From assembly GCF_029428875.1 (NCBI RefSeq), contig NZ_JAJSOO010000001.1, positions 1,426,001-1,490,000 of the forward strand: DNA of 64,000 nucleotides. The letters are read 5' to 3'. This stretch comes from Streptomyces sp. JH34 (lineage in GTDB: Bacteria; Actinomycetota; Actinomycetes; Streptomycetales; Streptomycetaceae). Shown here piece by piece: positions 18,753 to 29,423 of the stretch (its first letter is position 1; every line of letters starts with the position of its first letter). A model generated the notes under the pieces. It made no database searches. It had not been told where the DNA came from and saw only the letters and a list, made by a program, of their open reading frames with translations. Both the position numbers and the translations under genes were made by a program.

Positions 18753-19844
18753 ATGACTGACCAGTCCACCGGCACCACTTCACACGGGTCCGACAGCACG
18801 CGCTCCCGACGGGCCGCCAAGCCGCGCAAGCGCCGCGGCCTCAAGATCACCCTCGCGGTGCTCCTCGTGCTGCTGCTCGCGGGCGGCGGTGCCGCGTACT
18901 GGATGTACCAGGACCTCGACGGCAACATCCAGGGCGTCGACATCAACAAGGCGCTCGGTGAGGACCGTCCCGAGAAGCTCCCCACCACCGGTCAGAACCT
19001 GCTCGTCCTCGGCTCCGACTCGCGCGCCGGGGCGGAGAACCAGGAGCTGGGCGGGGGCGGTGCGGTCAGCGGGGCGCGCTCCGACACCGCGCTGGTGGTG
19101 CACATACCCGAGGGCCGCACCGAGGCAGTCGCCGTATCCATCCCGCGCGACACCCTGGTGACCCGGCCCGAGTGCACCAAGTCGGACGGTTCGACGATGG
19201 CGTCCGCCGAGCGCGTCATGTTCAACTCCGTGTACTCCCAGGTCGGTCCGGCCTGTGTGGTGAAGACGGTGGAGAAGATGTCCGGGGTCCGGATCGACCA
19301 CTACCTGGAGATCAACTTCGCCGGGTTCAAGGACCTCGTCGACGCGATCGGCGGCGTCACCGTCAAGGTCGACGAACCGATCAAGGACAAGGCCTCCGGC
19401 CTCGACCTGGCCGCCGGTACGCACAAGCTCGACGGCACCCAGTCCCTCGCCTACGTCCGCACCCGGCACGGCGTCGGGGACGGCAGCGACCTCGGCCGCA
19501 TCGGGCTCCAGCAGCAGTTCCTGCTCGCGCTGCTGACCGAGATCAAGTCGCAGGACCTGCTGGGCAGTCCGACGACGACGTACAAGATCGCCAATTCGGC
19601 GACGAAGTCCCTGACGACCGACGAGGGGCTCGCCTCGCTCACCTCGCTCAGCGAGTTCGCCCGCTCGATGAACGGTGTCGATCCCTCCTCCATGGAGACG
19701 ATCATGCTGCCGGTCGCCTATGACAAGCAGGACCCGAACCGTGTGGTGTCCGCGGAGCCGGAGGCCGGCGCCCTGTGGAAGGCGATCCGTACGGACGGCA
19801 CGATCCCCGAGTCGGCGAAGAAGTCTCCGGCCACCGGAGGCTGA
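18753..19844 (+). CDS. LytR-CpsA-Psr (LCP) family cell-wall polymer ligase
   Basis: A 363-aa membrane protein. The N-terminal tail is basic (RRAAKPRKRRGLK) and is followed by one transmembrane helix at about 31–51, leaving the catalytic domain outside. LCP motifs are present: NLLVLGSDSRAG, VAVSIPRDTLV, FAGFKDLVDAIGGV and the arginine-rich signature YVRTRHGVGDGSDLGRIGLQ. LCP enzymes transfer teichoic-acid-type polymers from the lipid carrier to peptidoglycan, which fits the cluster before it. The ATG at 18753 was chosen over an upstream GTG at 18678 because the extension has no family match. A TTGACA at 18671–18676 in the AT-rich 230-base gap may belong to its promoter. Confidence 0.9.
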   Translation: MTDQSTGTTSHGSDSTRSRRAAKPRKRRGLKITLAVLLVLLLAGGGAAYWMYQDLDGNIQGVDINKALGEDRPEKLPTTGQNLLVLGSDSRAGAENQELGGGGAVSGARSDTALVVHIPEGRTEAVAVSIPRDTLVTRPECTKSDGSTMASAERVMFNSVYSQVGPACVVKTVEKMSGVRIDHYLEINFAGFKDLVDAIGGVTVKVDEPIKDKASGLDLAAGTHKLDGTQSLAYVRTRHGVGDGSDLGRIGLQQQFLLALLTEIKSQDLLGSPTTTYKIANSATKSLTTDEGLASLTSLSEFARSMNGVDPSSMETIMLPVAYDKQDPNRVVSAEPEAGALWKAIRTDGTIPESAKKSPATGG

Positions 19845-19852
19845 CGACCGGC

Positions 19853-19882
19853 GTCCTGAGGGGATGGTGGACCTCTCAGGAC
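19853..19882 (+). terminator. Terminator of the LCP gene
   Basis: GTCCTGAG (19853–19860) pairs with CTCAGGAC (19875–19882), and two more pairs (one G·U) extend the stem. It begins nine bases after the stop. The remaining ~230 bases up to the permease stop show no gene I can support. Confidence 0.65.
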
Positions 19883-20109
19883 CCTGGTGTGGAAGCGGCG
19901 CCGGGCAGCGGGGGCGATCTCGTCGCCGAGCCGGCCGCCGCCGCCCACGGCGCCCGGTCCTGCGTCGTCGTCACGGCCGACCGGGACTGCGGCAGCGGGC
20001 CGAGGCCCGGGCGGCCCGCTGCACGGGCCCTCGCACGGTGCGGCCGCTGCCGCCGGCCCCGAGGTGACCGAGGCGGCCGGTGCCGCCCTCACGCGGCGTC
20101 CGACGGGTG

Positions 20110-21612
<1,503 letters not shown>

Positions 21613-21709
21613 CGGCGTACCTCCACGCACTCGTCGTGTACGCCATGATTCGGAACCGGCGGCCCCGGACCGACCGTGAACGCGTGGTGAGCGCGTATTT
21701 CACGCGAAT

Positions 21710-21749
21710 GGGCCGGTCGGACCACCCGGGTGGGGTGGGCGACCGGCCC
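21710..21749 (-). terminator. Terminator of dxs
   Basis: GGGCCGGTCG (21710–21719) pairs with CGACCGGCCC (21740–21749) around a 20-base loop. It lies 18 bases beyond the dxs stop on the minus strand. Confidence 0.7.
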
Positions 21750-21766
21750 AGTGCCGTGCGTGCGGA

Positions 21767-23680
21767 TCAGTCGCGGGCGGGCTCCACGACGCGGCTCTCG
21801 TACCTGCCGTCGAGCTTCGCGACCAGGCCGGTGACCTGGCGGGCGATGTCCGGTGCGGTCAGCCCGATCTCCGCCATGACCTCGCCGCGCGAGGCGTGGT
21901 CGAGGAAGACCGGCGGGATGCCGAAGTCGCGCAGCGGTACGTCGACACCGGCGTCGCGCAGTGCCTGGGCGACGGCGGAGCCGACACCGCCGGCCCTGCT
22001 GTTGTCCTCGACGGTGACGACGACCCGGTGCTCGGCGGCGAGCGGGGCGAGCGCCTCGTCCACGGGCTTGACCCAGCGCGGGTCGACCACGGTCGTGGAG
22101 ATGCCCTGGGCGTCCAGCAGAGAGGCGATCTCCAGGCACATCGGGGCGAGGGCGCCGACGGAGACCAGGAGGACGTCGGGCTTGTCCGCGCCCGGCGAGC
22201 GGAGCACGTCCATGCCGCCCACCGTGCCGACCGCCTTGACGGCGGGGCCGACGGCGCCCTTGGAGAAGCGGACGACGGTGGGCGCGTCGTCGACGGCGAC
22301 GGCCTCGCGCAGCTGGGCACGGACCTGGTCGGCGTCGCGCGGGGCGGCGATCCGGAGGGTCGGCACGCACTGCAGGATCGACATGTCCCACATGCCGTTG
22401 TGGGAGGCGCCGTCCGTGCCCGTGACGCCGGCCCGGTCCAGGACGAAGGTCACACCGCACTTGTGCAGGGCGACGTCCATCAGGACCTGGTCGAAGGCGC
22501 GGTTCAGGAAGGTGGCGTACACCGCGAAGACGGGGTGCAGGCCGCCGGTGGCCAGGCCCGCCGCGGAGACCGCGCCGTGCTGCTCGGCGATCCCCACGTC
22601 GTAGATGCGGTCCGGGAAGGCCTCCTCGAACTTGCCGAGGCCGACGGGCTGGAGCATGGCGGCCGTGATGGCCACGATGTCCTCGCGCTCGTGGCCGAGC
22701 TTGACCATCTCCTCGCCGAAGACCGACGTCCAGTCGAGTCCGGAGGTGGAGATCGGCAGACCGGTGTCCGGGTGGATCTTGCCGACCGCGTGGAAGCGGT
22801 CCGCCTCGTCCTCGAGGGCGGGGGTGTAACCGCGGCCCTTCTCGGTGAGGCAGTGCACGATGACGGGGCCGCCGAAGCGCTTGGCCCGCTGGAGCGCGGA
22901 CTCCAGGGCCTCGATGTCGTGGCCGTCGATCGGGCCGACGTACTTCAGGCCGAGGTCCTCGAACATGCCCTGCGGGGCGATGAAGTCCTTGAGGCCCTTC
23001 TTGGCGCCGTGCAGGGTCTCGTACAGCGGCCGGCCGACGACCGGGGTGCGCTCCAGGAGGTCCTTGCCGCGGGCGAGGAACCGCTCGTACCCGTCGGTGG
23101 TCCGGAGGGTGGCGAGGTGGTTCGCGAGGCCGCCGATGGTCGGGGCGTAGGAGCGCTCGTTGTCGTTGACGACGATGACGAGGGGGCGGTCCTTGGCGGC
23201 GGCGATGTTGTTCAGCGCCTCCCAGGCCATACCGCCGGTGAGCGCGCCGTCACCGATGACGGCGACGACGTGGTCGTCCTTGCCCAGGACCTCGTTGGCC
23301 TTGGCGAGGCCGTCGGCCCAGCCGAGCACCGTCGAGGCGTGGGAGTTCTCGATGACGTCGTGCTCGGACTCCGCGCGGGAGGGGTATCCGGAGAGTCCGC
23401 CCTTGCTCTTGAGCTTCGAGAAGTCCTGCCGGCCGGTGAGCAGCTTGTGGACGTAGCTCTGGTGGCCGGTGTCGAAGAGGACCTTGTCCTGCGGGGACTC
23501 GAAGACGCGGTGCAGGGCGATGGTCAGCTCGACCACGCCCAGGTTCGGGCCGAGATGGCCACCGGTCTTGGACACCGCCTCGACGAGGAAGGTACGGATC
23601 TCCCCGGCGAGCTGGTCCAGCTGCTCGGAGTCGAGCCGGTCCAGGTCGCGCGGTCCCCTGATGCGGGTCAGCAGATCCAC
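21767..23680 (-). CDS. dxs: 1-deoxy-D-xylulose-5-phosphate synthase
   Basis: A 637-aa thiamine-diphosphate enzyme that condenses pyruvate with glyceraldehyde-3-phosphate in the first step of the MEP isoprenoid pathway. It shows [16 protein letters not shown], the ThDP/Mg site [16 protein letters not shown], and the long DXS-specific segments around [13 protein letters not shown]. The pyrimidine-domain motif [16 protein letters not shown] and the late [18 protein letters not shown] are also complete. The GTG at 23680 is preceded by AGGAGG at ideal spacing. Length is normal for the family. It is monocistronic by its flanking terminators. Confidence 0.97.
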   Translation of the reverse strand: MDLLTRIRGPRDLDRLDSEQLDQLAGEIRTFLVEAVSKTGGHLGPNLGVVELTIALHRVFESPQDKVLFDTGHQSYVHKLLTGRQDFSKLKSKGGLSGYPSRAESEHDVIENSHASTVLGWADGLAKANEVLGKDDHVVAVIGDGALTGGMAWEALNNIAAAKDRPLVIVVNDNERSYAPTIGGLANHLATLRTTDGYERFLARGKDLLERTPVVGRPLYETLHGAKKGLKDFIAPQGMFEDLGLKYVGPIDGHDIEALESALQRAKRFGGPVIVHCLTEKGRGYTPALEDEADRFHAVGKIHPDTGLPISTSGLDWTSVFGEEMVKLGHEREDIVAITAAMLQPVGLGKFEEAFPDRIYDVGIAEQHGAVSAAGLATGGLHPVFAVYATFLNRAFDQVLMDVALHKCGVTFVLDRAGVTGTDGASHNGMWDMSILQCVPTLRIAAPRDADQVRAQLREAVAVDDAPTVVRFSKGAVGPAVKAVGTVGGMDVLRSPGADKPDVLLVSVGALAPMCLEIASLLDAQGISTTVVDPRWVKPVDEALAPLAAEHRVVVTVEDNSRAGGVGSAVAQALRDAGVDVPLRDFGIPPVFLDHASRGEVMAEIGLTAPDIARQVTGLVAKLDGRYESRVVEPARD

Positions 23681-23804
23681 CCGTGCCTCCTTGCGTGTGA
23701 GCTGGTCGAGCGAGTCGATCCGATGAGTCTAATGTTCCGCCGGCGGCCCCGGTCATCGGGCGGCGCATTCAGCCGCACCGCGCCGGGGCGCGCCGGACGC
23801 GCAG

Positions 23805-23834
23805 GTGCCCGGCATCGCGGAGGATGCCGGGCAC
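23805..23834 (-). terminator. Terminator of the xylFGH operon
   Basis: A perfect 12-bp stem pairs 23805–23816 with 23823–23834 around a 6-base loop. It lies 20 bases beyond the xylH stop on the minus strand. Confidence 0.8.
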
Positions 23835-23853
23835 ATGTGCGCAGGTACGACGG

Positions 23854-25131
23854 TCAGGCGCGGCCGGCGGTCTTCTGCGTCTTGCGGGTGATCGAGTCGA
23901 TGACGACCGTGATGAGAAGAACAGCACCGGTGATCATGTAGTTGATCGGCGTGGCGATGCCTTCCAGCGCCAGGCCGTACTGGATCGAGACGATCACCAT
24001 GACACCGAGCAGCGCGTTCCAGGTGCGTCCCCGGCCGCCGAAGAGGCTGGTGCCGCCGATGACGGCCGCGGCGATGACGTTCATCAGGAGGTCACCGGCT
24101 CCGGAGCCCTGGTTGGCCGCCGCGATCTTCGACGCCCAGAAGAGGCCGCCGATCGCCGCGAAGGTTCCGGCGATGGAGAAGACCGAGACACGGATCGCGG
24201 TGACGTTGATGCCGGCGCGGCGGGACGCCTCGACGCTGCCGCCGAGCGCGAAGATCTTCCGTCCGTAGGAGGTGCGGCGCAGGACGAAGTCCGTACCGAC
24301 CAGGACGATCAGGAAGAGGACCAGGGCCAGCGGGAGGCCGCGGTACTGGTTGAACATGAACGCGGCGCCGAAGGCGAACACCGCGAGCGCGACGGTGCGC
24401 ACCACGATGTCGACGAGCGGCCGCGCGGGGATGCCCGCGGCCTCACGGCGGCGGGTGTCCAGGAACGCGGAGAGGAAGTAACCGGCCACGGCGACGGCGG
24501 CGAGGCCGTAGGCGGCGGCCACGTCCGAGAAGTAGTACGTGGTCAGGTTGCCGACGACGCCGTCGCTGTCCAGGTTGATCGTGCCCGTGTCACCGAGCAG
24601 CTGGAGCATGAAGCCCAGCCAGAACAGCAGACCGGCGAGGGTCACGGCGAAGGCGGGGGCGCCTATCCGTGCGAAGAAGAAGCCGTGGATGGCTCCGATG
24701 ACCGCACCGCTGAGGACGGCGACGAGTATGGCGAGCCACTCGTTCATGCCGTGCGTGACGCTGAGCACGGCGACGACCGCACCCGAGACACCGCTGACCG
24801 AGCCGACCGAGAGGTCGATCTCGCCGAGCAGCAGCACGAAGATGATGCCGACGGCCATCATGCCGGTGGCCACCATCGTCACGGCGATGTCGCTGACGTT
24901 CTTCGCCGAGAGGAACTCGGAGTTCAGGCTCTGGAAGACGACGCAGATGATGAGCAGGCCGATGACCACGGGGATCGAGCCGAGGTCACCGCCTCGCATC
25001 TTGCGCTTGAACTCGGTGATGTAGCCGCCGAGGCCCTGCTCGCGCACGAGGAGCCGGGGGTCGACCGCGGTGTCGGCGCCCTTGGCCGCCTCCGGGTTGA
25101 CCACTGCGGTGGACGTCTTGTCGGTTGTCAC
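23854..25131 (-). CDS. xylH: Xylose-type ABC transporter permease XylH
   Basis: A 425-aa permease of the ribose/xylose (RbsC/XylH) family with about 10–14 hydrophobic helices. Characteristic stretches are LLLGEIDLSVGSVSGVSGA, GAPAFAVTLAGLLFWLGFML, the cytoplasmic RTSYGRKIFALGGSVEASRR and AAAVIGGTSLFGGRGR. The GTG at 25131 overlaps the xylG TGA by four bases, so the two are translationally coupled. It forms the membrane channel of the xylFGH importer. It is the last gene of the operon, followed by a terminator. Confidence 0.92.
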   Translation of the reverse strand: MTTDKTSTAVVNPEAAKGADTAVDPRLLVREQGLGGYITEFKRKMRGGDLGSIPVVIGLLIICVVFQSLNSEFLSAKNVSDIAVTMVATGMMAVGIIFVLLLGEIDLSVGSVSGVSGAVVAVLSVTHGMNEWLAILVAVLSGAVIGAIHGFFFARIGAPAFAVTLAGLLFWLGFMLQLLGDTGTINLDSDGVVGNLTTYYFSDVAAAYGLAAVAVAGYFLSAFLDTRRREAAGIPARPLVDIVVRTVALAVFAFGAAFMFNQYRGLPLALVLFLIVLVGTDFVLRRTSYGRKIFALGGSVEASRRAGINVTAIRVSVFSIAGTFAAIGGLFWASKIAAANQGSGAGDLLMNVIAAAVIGGTSLFGGRGRTWNALLGVMVIVSIQYGLALEGIATPINYMITGAVLLITVVIDSITRKTQKTAGRA

Positions 25132-25907
25132 TTCTGGGCCTCCGCGTTGCGCGCCGCACGACGGGTCACGGCGTTCTCCGTGGCACCCGTGATGGCGGAG
25201 ATGATCTCTTCCTGCGAGGTGGTCTTCACGTCGAAGACCCCGTTGTTCCGGCCCAGCCGGAGTACGGCGACCTTGTCGGCGACGGCCTTCACATCGGCCA
25301 TGTTGTGGCTGATGAGGATGACCGCGTGGCCTCGCTCGCGCAGCCGCTCGACGAGGTCGAGGACCTGCGCGGTCTGCTCGACGCCGAGGGCGGCGGTGGG
25401 CTCGTCGAGGATGACGAGCTTGGGCTCGCCCAGCATCGAACGGGCGATGGCGACCGTCTGGCGCTGACCGCCGGAGAGCGACGCGATCGGGATGCGGACG
25501 CTGGGGATGCGGATCGACAGCGTGCTGAGGAGCTCGCGGGAGCGCCGCTCCATCTCGACCTCGTCGAGGATTCCGAACTTGCGGAGCTCCCGTCCGAGGT
25601 AGAGGTTGCCGACGACGTCGATGTTGTCGCAGAGCGCGAGGTCCTGGTAGACGGTCGCGATCCCCAGGCTCTGGGCGTCGTGCGGCTTGTTGATCTGGAC
25701 GGCCCGGCCGTCCCACTCGATGACACCGTCATCGATGGGATGCACTCCGGCGATCGTCTTGACCAGCGTTGATTTACCGGCTCCGTTGTCACCCACCAGG
25801 GCGACCACCTCACCGGCGTGGACCTCAAGCTCTACGTCGGTGAGCGCCTGGACGGCACCGAATCGCTTGGAGACCCCTCGCAACGCCAACACGGGCGTAG
25901 CGGACAC
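25128..25907 (-). CDS. xylG: Xylose-type ABC transporter ATP-binding protein XylG (single ATPase domain)
   Basis: A 259-aa ATPase. Walker A is VGDNGAGKST, the Q-loop region is ATVYQDLALCDN, the signature is SLSGGQRQTVAIARSM, and Walker B is LVILDEPTAALG. Unlike the E. coli enzyme, which has two fused ATPase domains, it has only one. I chose the GTG at 25907 because the AAGGAG sits directly against an ATG at 25916 (no spacing) but nine bases before the GTG. It works with XylH and XylF. A strong hairpin separates it from xylF, which probably lowers its expression relative to the binding protein. Confidence 0.92.
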   Translation of the reverse strand: MSATPVLALRGVSKRFGAVQALTDVELEVHAGEVVALVGDNGAGKSTLVKTIAGVHPIDDGVIEWDGRAVQINKPHDAQSLGIATVYQDLALCDNIDVVGNLYLGRELRKFGILDEVEMERRSRELLSTLSIRIPSVRIPIASLSGGQRQTVAIARSMLGEPKLVILDEPTAALGVEQTAQVLDLVERLRERGHAVILISHNMADVKAVADKVAVLRLGRNNGVFDVKTTSQEEIISAITGATENAVTRRAARNAEAQK

Positions 25908-26006
25908 GTGAACCATCTCCTTCGCCGCCTGACCCGGCGGGGATGCCGCGCCTGGGGGAAGGCGCGGTGGTCGAGCAGAAGAATTGTGGAAGATCCGAAG
26001 CGTTCC

Positions 26007-26057
26007 GTCCGGCGCCCCGCCCGGTAGCGGGACAGTTCGGTGGGCGGGGCGCCGGAC
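26007..26057 (-). terminator. Intra-operon stem-loop between xylF and xylG
   Basis: A perfect 16-bp, all-but-pure GC stem pairs 26007–26022 with 26042–26057 around a 19-base loop. A second, weaker hairpin (8 bp, GCCGCCCG type) follows near 26070–26110 next to the xylF stop. In binding-protein-dependent operons such structures act as partial terminators or mRNA 3'-end stabilisers, so that the binding protein exceeds the membrane parts. Confidence 0.8.
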
Positions 26058-26110
26058 AGGCTTCGGGGCCGCCCGGTGGGCCGTGGAGGGCCGGCCGGGC
26101 GGTTCGGGGC

Positions 26111-27220
26111 CTACTTCAGGCCCGCGGCGTCGCAGGCGGCCTTGTACTTGGCCGAGCAGATCTCGTCGAGCGTCCAGATGCCGTCCTTGAGGACGGTGTC
26201 CTTGATGTTGTCCTTGGTCAGCGAGACGACCGGGACGAGGACGGTGGCGATGCCCTTGGTGCCGGCGTTGTCGACCTTGGACGTGGCGATGGAGTCGAGC
26301 TTCTCGCCCTTGGCGAGCGCGACGGCCATCTCCGCGGCGACGATGCCCTCCTGCGGGTAGGGCTTGTAAACGCTCATGAACTGCTCACCGGTGACGATGC
26401 GCTGCACACCGGCGAGTTCGGCGTCCTGGCCCGTGACCGGCGGGAGCTTGGAGAGCCCGGCGGACTTGAGGGCCTGGATGATGCCGCCGGCCATGCCGTC
26501 GTTGGCGGAGTACACGCCGGCGATCTTGTCCTTGCCCAGAGCGGTGATCGCGCCCTCCATGTTGGAGTTGGCGTTCTCCGGCTTCCACTCCTTGGTGTCG
26601 TACTCCTTGCCGTAGGTCACCTTGCCGTCGAGGACCGACTTGGCGCCCTTCTTGAAGAGCGCGGCGTTCGGGTCCGTGATCGAGCCGTTCATCATGACGA
26701 TGGTGGGCTTGGCGGCGCTGCCCAGGGCCTCCAGCAGGGCCTTGCCCTGCACGCGGCCGACCTCTTCGTTGTCGAAGGAGGTGTAGGCGTCGATCGGGCC
26801 CTCGGCGAGGCGGTCGAAGGCGACGACGGGGATGCCCGCGTCCTTGGCCTTCTTGACGCTGTTCTCGATGGCCTTGGCGTCGACGGCGTCGATGATGAGC
26901 GCGTCGACCTTGTTCGTGATCATGGTGTCGACCTGCTGCGCCTGCAGCGTGGCGTCCTGCTTGGCGTTGGCGTAGGTGACCTCCGCCTTGCCGCCGGTGA
27001 GCTCGCCGACCTTCTTCTCGATGATCGGCTTGTCGAACTTCTCGTAACGGGCCGTGACGTTCTCGGGGAGAAGCAGGCCGATCTTGAGAGCGTCACCCTT
27101 CTTCGCCGAGTCGGAGCTGGTCTTGTCGCCCGACTCCTTGGCGCTTCCGCAGGCTGCGAGCGAGACGGCCATGGTGGTGGCGGCAACGGCAACGGCGGCA
27201 CGACGCATACGCGTGTTCAT
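26111..27220 (-). CDS. xylF: Xylose-type ABC transporter substrate-binding lipoprotein XylF
   Basis: A 369-aa lipoprotein with the lipobox SLAAC about 24 residues in. The mature part is a periplasmic-binding-protein type 1 fold for monosaccharides: KIGLLLPENVTARYEKFDKP, VDALIIDAVDAKAIENSVK, GIPVVAFDRLAEGP, GVYSANDGMAGGII and LPPVTGQDAELAGVQRI. The family binds xylose; the neighbour rok7B7 and, from memory, the S. coelicolor ortholog support this. The ATG at 27220 has GGGAGG at ideal spacing. It is the first gene of the operon, with a promoter in the 119-base gap to rok7B7. Confidence 0.93.
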   Translation of the reverse strand: MNTRMRRAAVAVAATTMAVSLAACGSAKESGDKTSSDSAKKGDALKIGLLLPENVTARYEKFDKPIIEKKVGELTGGKAEVTYANAKQDATLQAQQVDTMITNKVDALIIDAVDAKAIENSVKKAKDAGIPVVAFDRLAEGPIDAYTSFDNEEVGRVQGKALLEALGSAAKPTIVMMNGSITDPNAALFKKGAKSVLDGKVTYGKEYDTKEWKPENANSNMEGAITALGKDKIAGVYSANDGMAGGIIQALKSAGLSKLPPVTGQDAELAGVQRIVTGEQFMSVYKPYPQEGIVAAEMAVALAKGEKLDSIATSKVDNAGTKGIATVLVPVVSLTKDNIKDTVLKDGIWTLDEICSAKYKAACDAAGLK

Positions 27221-27309
27221 TTCGAACCTCCCTGACGAGGCCGCGACGTTGCGGCCGAGGTGGCTGGAAGTCAACTCGGCCGCAGGGGCGACGTCAAGGA
27301 GTAAATTCT

Positions 27310-27338
27310 TAACGAGATGACAACGGTGCCATTCGTTA
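27310..27338 (-). promoter_or_regulatory. Inverted repeat TAACGA-N17-TCGTTA in the xylF promoter region
   Basis: TAACGA at 27310–27315 and TCGTTA at 27333–27338 form a two-turn inverted repeat in an AT-rich patch, about 90 bases upstream of the xylF start and immediately after the rok7B7 stop. The arms are spaced about 23 bases centre to centre. ROK repressors bind such paired half-sites, so this is a candidate operator for Rok7B7 on xylFGH. That assignment is inference. Confidence 0.45.
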
Positions 27339-27339
27339 T

Positions 27340-28539
27340 CTAAGTGAAGGCAGGCGTCGCCGTGGAGAGGCCGTTCTCCAAAAGGGTCGAATCCCCCATC
27401 TCGCTGAGCACGAGAGCCAGCGCCCCCAGCACCTCGGCCCGCCCTCCGAGGGCCCCGGGGAGCACCGAGAGCTGCCGCGCGGCACTGGGAATGGCATAGC
27501 GCGAGACCGAGTCCCGGATCGGCGCCAGCACCAACTCCCCGGCCTCCGCGAGGGATCCGCCGAGCACGACCCGGCTCGGATTGAGCAGGTTGCACAGGTT
27601 CGCCACTCCGCTGCCGATGTGCCGGCCGACGTCCCCGATGACCCTGCGGCAGCCCGGATCGCCCTCCCGGGCCAGCTGGACCATCCGCTCCATGGTCAGA
27701 TCGGACCCGTGGCTGGGCTTCAGCAGCGGCAGGACGTACCGGGCGGCGGTGAAGGTCTCCAGGCAGCCGCGGTTCCCGCAGCGGCACACGGGGCCCGACT
27801 CGTCGAGGGTGATGTGGCCGATCTCGCCGGCCGTGCCACCGGGCCCCCGGTAGATGTGCCCGTCGATCACCAGACCGGCGCCGACACCGCTGGCGACCTT
27901 GATGTACGCGAGGTCCTTGACGCCCCTGCCTCCGCCCCAGACCAGCTCACCGAGGGCTCCGAGATTGGCATCGTTGTCCACGTACACCGGCACCCCGAGG
28001 CGTCCGGCGAGCTCCTGGCTGGGATTGATGCCCGTCCAGCCCGGCAGGATCGAGGTGGAGCCCAGCGTGCCGGACTCGACGTCGATGGGGCCCGGCACAC
28101 CGAGTCCGACGCCGATCACCTTCCCGGGGCTGATCCCGGTGGTCTCGATCAAGCGGTTGACCAGCTGTTCCGCCCGCCCGAAGCCCTGTGCCGACGAGGC
28201 GTCCACGTCGAGCGGCTCGGATTCCTCGGCCAGCACCTGGTGGGCCAGGTTCCCGATGGCCACCCGAAGGTGCGTATGTCCGAAATCAACCCCTATGACA
28301 ATGCCCGCGTCCCCGCTCAGGGAGACGCTCCTGGCGCGGCGCCCACCGGCCGAGGTGGGGGTCACCTCGACCGTGCCGCCGTCCTTGAGTTCACGCACGA
28401 TGTTGGAGACGGTGGCTGCGGAGAGGCCCGTGCTTCTGGCGATCTCGGCCTGGGTCAGCGACCCAGCCATCCTCACGGCACGTACGACCCGCTCAAGGTT
28501 GGCGCGATGCAGAGACGTCTGCGACCCCGGAGTCTCCAT
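27340..28539 (-). CDS. rok7B7: ROK-family transcriptional regulator Rok7B7
   Basis: A 399-aa regulator. The N-terminal winged helix-turn-helix (LTQAEIARSTGLSAATVSN) is followed by the ROK sugar-kinase-like domain, with VIGVDFGHTHLRVAIG, VGVGLGVPGPID and VDNDANLGALGE. The zinc motif CRCGNRGCLETF is intact. The S. coelicolor ortholog, next to xylFGH, is reported to affect xylose use, carbon catabolite repression and antibiotics. I chose the ATG at 28539 (METPGSQTS) with CAGGAG 11 bases upstream; an ATG at 28572 would add 11 residues and has no ribosome-binding site. It is transcribed toward xylFGH on the same strand. Confidence 0.92.
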   Translation of the reverse strand: METPGSQTSLHRANLERVVRAVRMAGSLTQAEIARSTGLSAATVSNIVRELKDGGTVEVTPTSAGGRRARSVSLSGDAGIVIGVDFGHTHLRVAIGNLAHQVLAEESEPLDVDASSAQGFGRAEQLVNRLIETTGISPGKVIGVGLGVPGPIDVESGTLGSTSILPGWTGINPSQELAGRLGVPVYVDNDANLGALGELVWGGGRGVKDLAYIKVASGVGAGLVIDGHIYRGPGGTAGEIGHITLDESGPVCRCGNRGCLETFTAARYVLPLLKPSHGSDLTMERMVQLAREGDPGCRRVIGDVGRHIGSGVANLCNLLNPSRVVLGGSLAEAGELVLAPIRDSVSRYAIPSAARQLSVLPGALGGRAEVLGALALVLSEMGDSTLLENGLSTATPAFT

Positions 28540-28572
28540 CGACTCACTCACTCCTGCCGTTTTCTCTAACAT

Positions 28573-29106
28573 GTGAACCCTAAGCTGAGCGTTTTGGGGT
28601 GCCCCCCGTCAAGACCTTGAGCAGCGGGAGCCTCTGTCGAGCGCGACACTCCCCTTCTCGGCCGGAACGCGGCCGAAGCCCTGACGTCCGCCTGAAACTC
28701 TCGAACGAGTCCCTTACGCCGAGGTCGGCGGCACACGGCCCGACGACCCAGCAGGTCCTCGAAGTGTCCGGAATCAGCCGTTCCGCGTGCGTCGGGAAGG
28801 GCCGCCTCTCGCGGACGGACCTCGACGGTGGTGCCGCTGACGGCACCCCACGTCCACACCTTCACGTCAATCGATTTTTTCGAGACATCTTCGACGCCGT
28901 TCAGAGTTTTTACTTCCCCATGGGGCCCGCTTGGCACTTGAGTTGACCGGGCACACCGAGGCCCCAGAGCCTCGGCGTGCGGCGGCACGAGCGGGGCGAG
29001 CGTCGCGGGGGGCGTGTCATCCGGGCCGGAAACAGCCGGCCGCGCACCGTGCGTCTCTGCGCACTTCCTCCTCCCGGCCGCCTGCAAGGTCCCTCCCGGC
29101 GTGACT
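28573..29106. other. Gene-free region upstream of rok7B7
   Basis: About 530 bases without a coding region I can support. The part near rok7B7 has lower GC and a minus-strand TTGACG at about 28604–28609 that could be a −35 element, but I see no convincing −10. CCGAGGC/GCCTCGG (28956–28977) and a GGCCGG/CCGGCC hairpin near 29030 are small stem-loops of unknown role. Confidence 0.4.
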
Positions 29107-29118
29107 GAAGGAGCCCCC

Positions 29119-29413
29119 GTGGCCGACGAGATGGTGCGCAAGGCGCAGGAGTCCATGGGCGGGCTGCCGCCACGACGACCCGTTCACCCTGCCGACCGTG
29201 CCGACCCACTCTCGGAACACGGGCGGGGCGCCGGGGGCGGGCCCGGAGGAGACGCCGCTGAGTCCGGTGTGTACGAACGGTCCGGAACCGGAGATCTTCC
29301 AGATCCTCCGCCGGGAACAGGGCACCGACGCCGTGGCGGTGCGCGCCGGGCAGTGGACGGCACTCAGCCGGAGCATGGAGTCGCACGGCGCCATCGCCCC
29401 GCACGACTGGTAG
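29119..29413 (+). pseudogene. Frameshifted small gene of unknown function
   Basis: A GTG at 29119 follows GAAGGAG (29107–29113) at ideal spacing and opens VADEMVRKAQESMGG with nearly all G/C third positions. That frame then turns into low-complexity sequence. The next frame (+1) immediately reads RHDDPFTLPTVPTHSRN and continues with coding-like codon use (EPEIFQILRREQGTDAVAV) to a TAG at 29413. One extra base near 29157–29175 (in the GGGCGGGC run) would join the two into a ~97-residue protein. It is either a pseudogene, a sequencing error or, less likely, programmed frameshifting. The product is unknown. The next gene starts ten bases downstream. Confidence 0.6.
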
Positions 29414-29423
29414 GAGCCGTCGG

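Noticed and set aside
28599..28946. A 115-codon open frame in the region upstream of rok7B7
   Set aside because: No ribosome-binding site, low-complexity translation and no codon bias.
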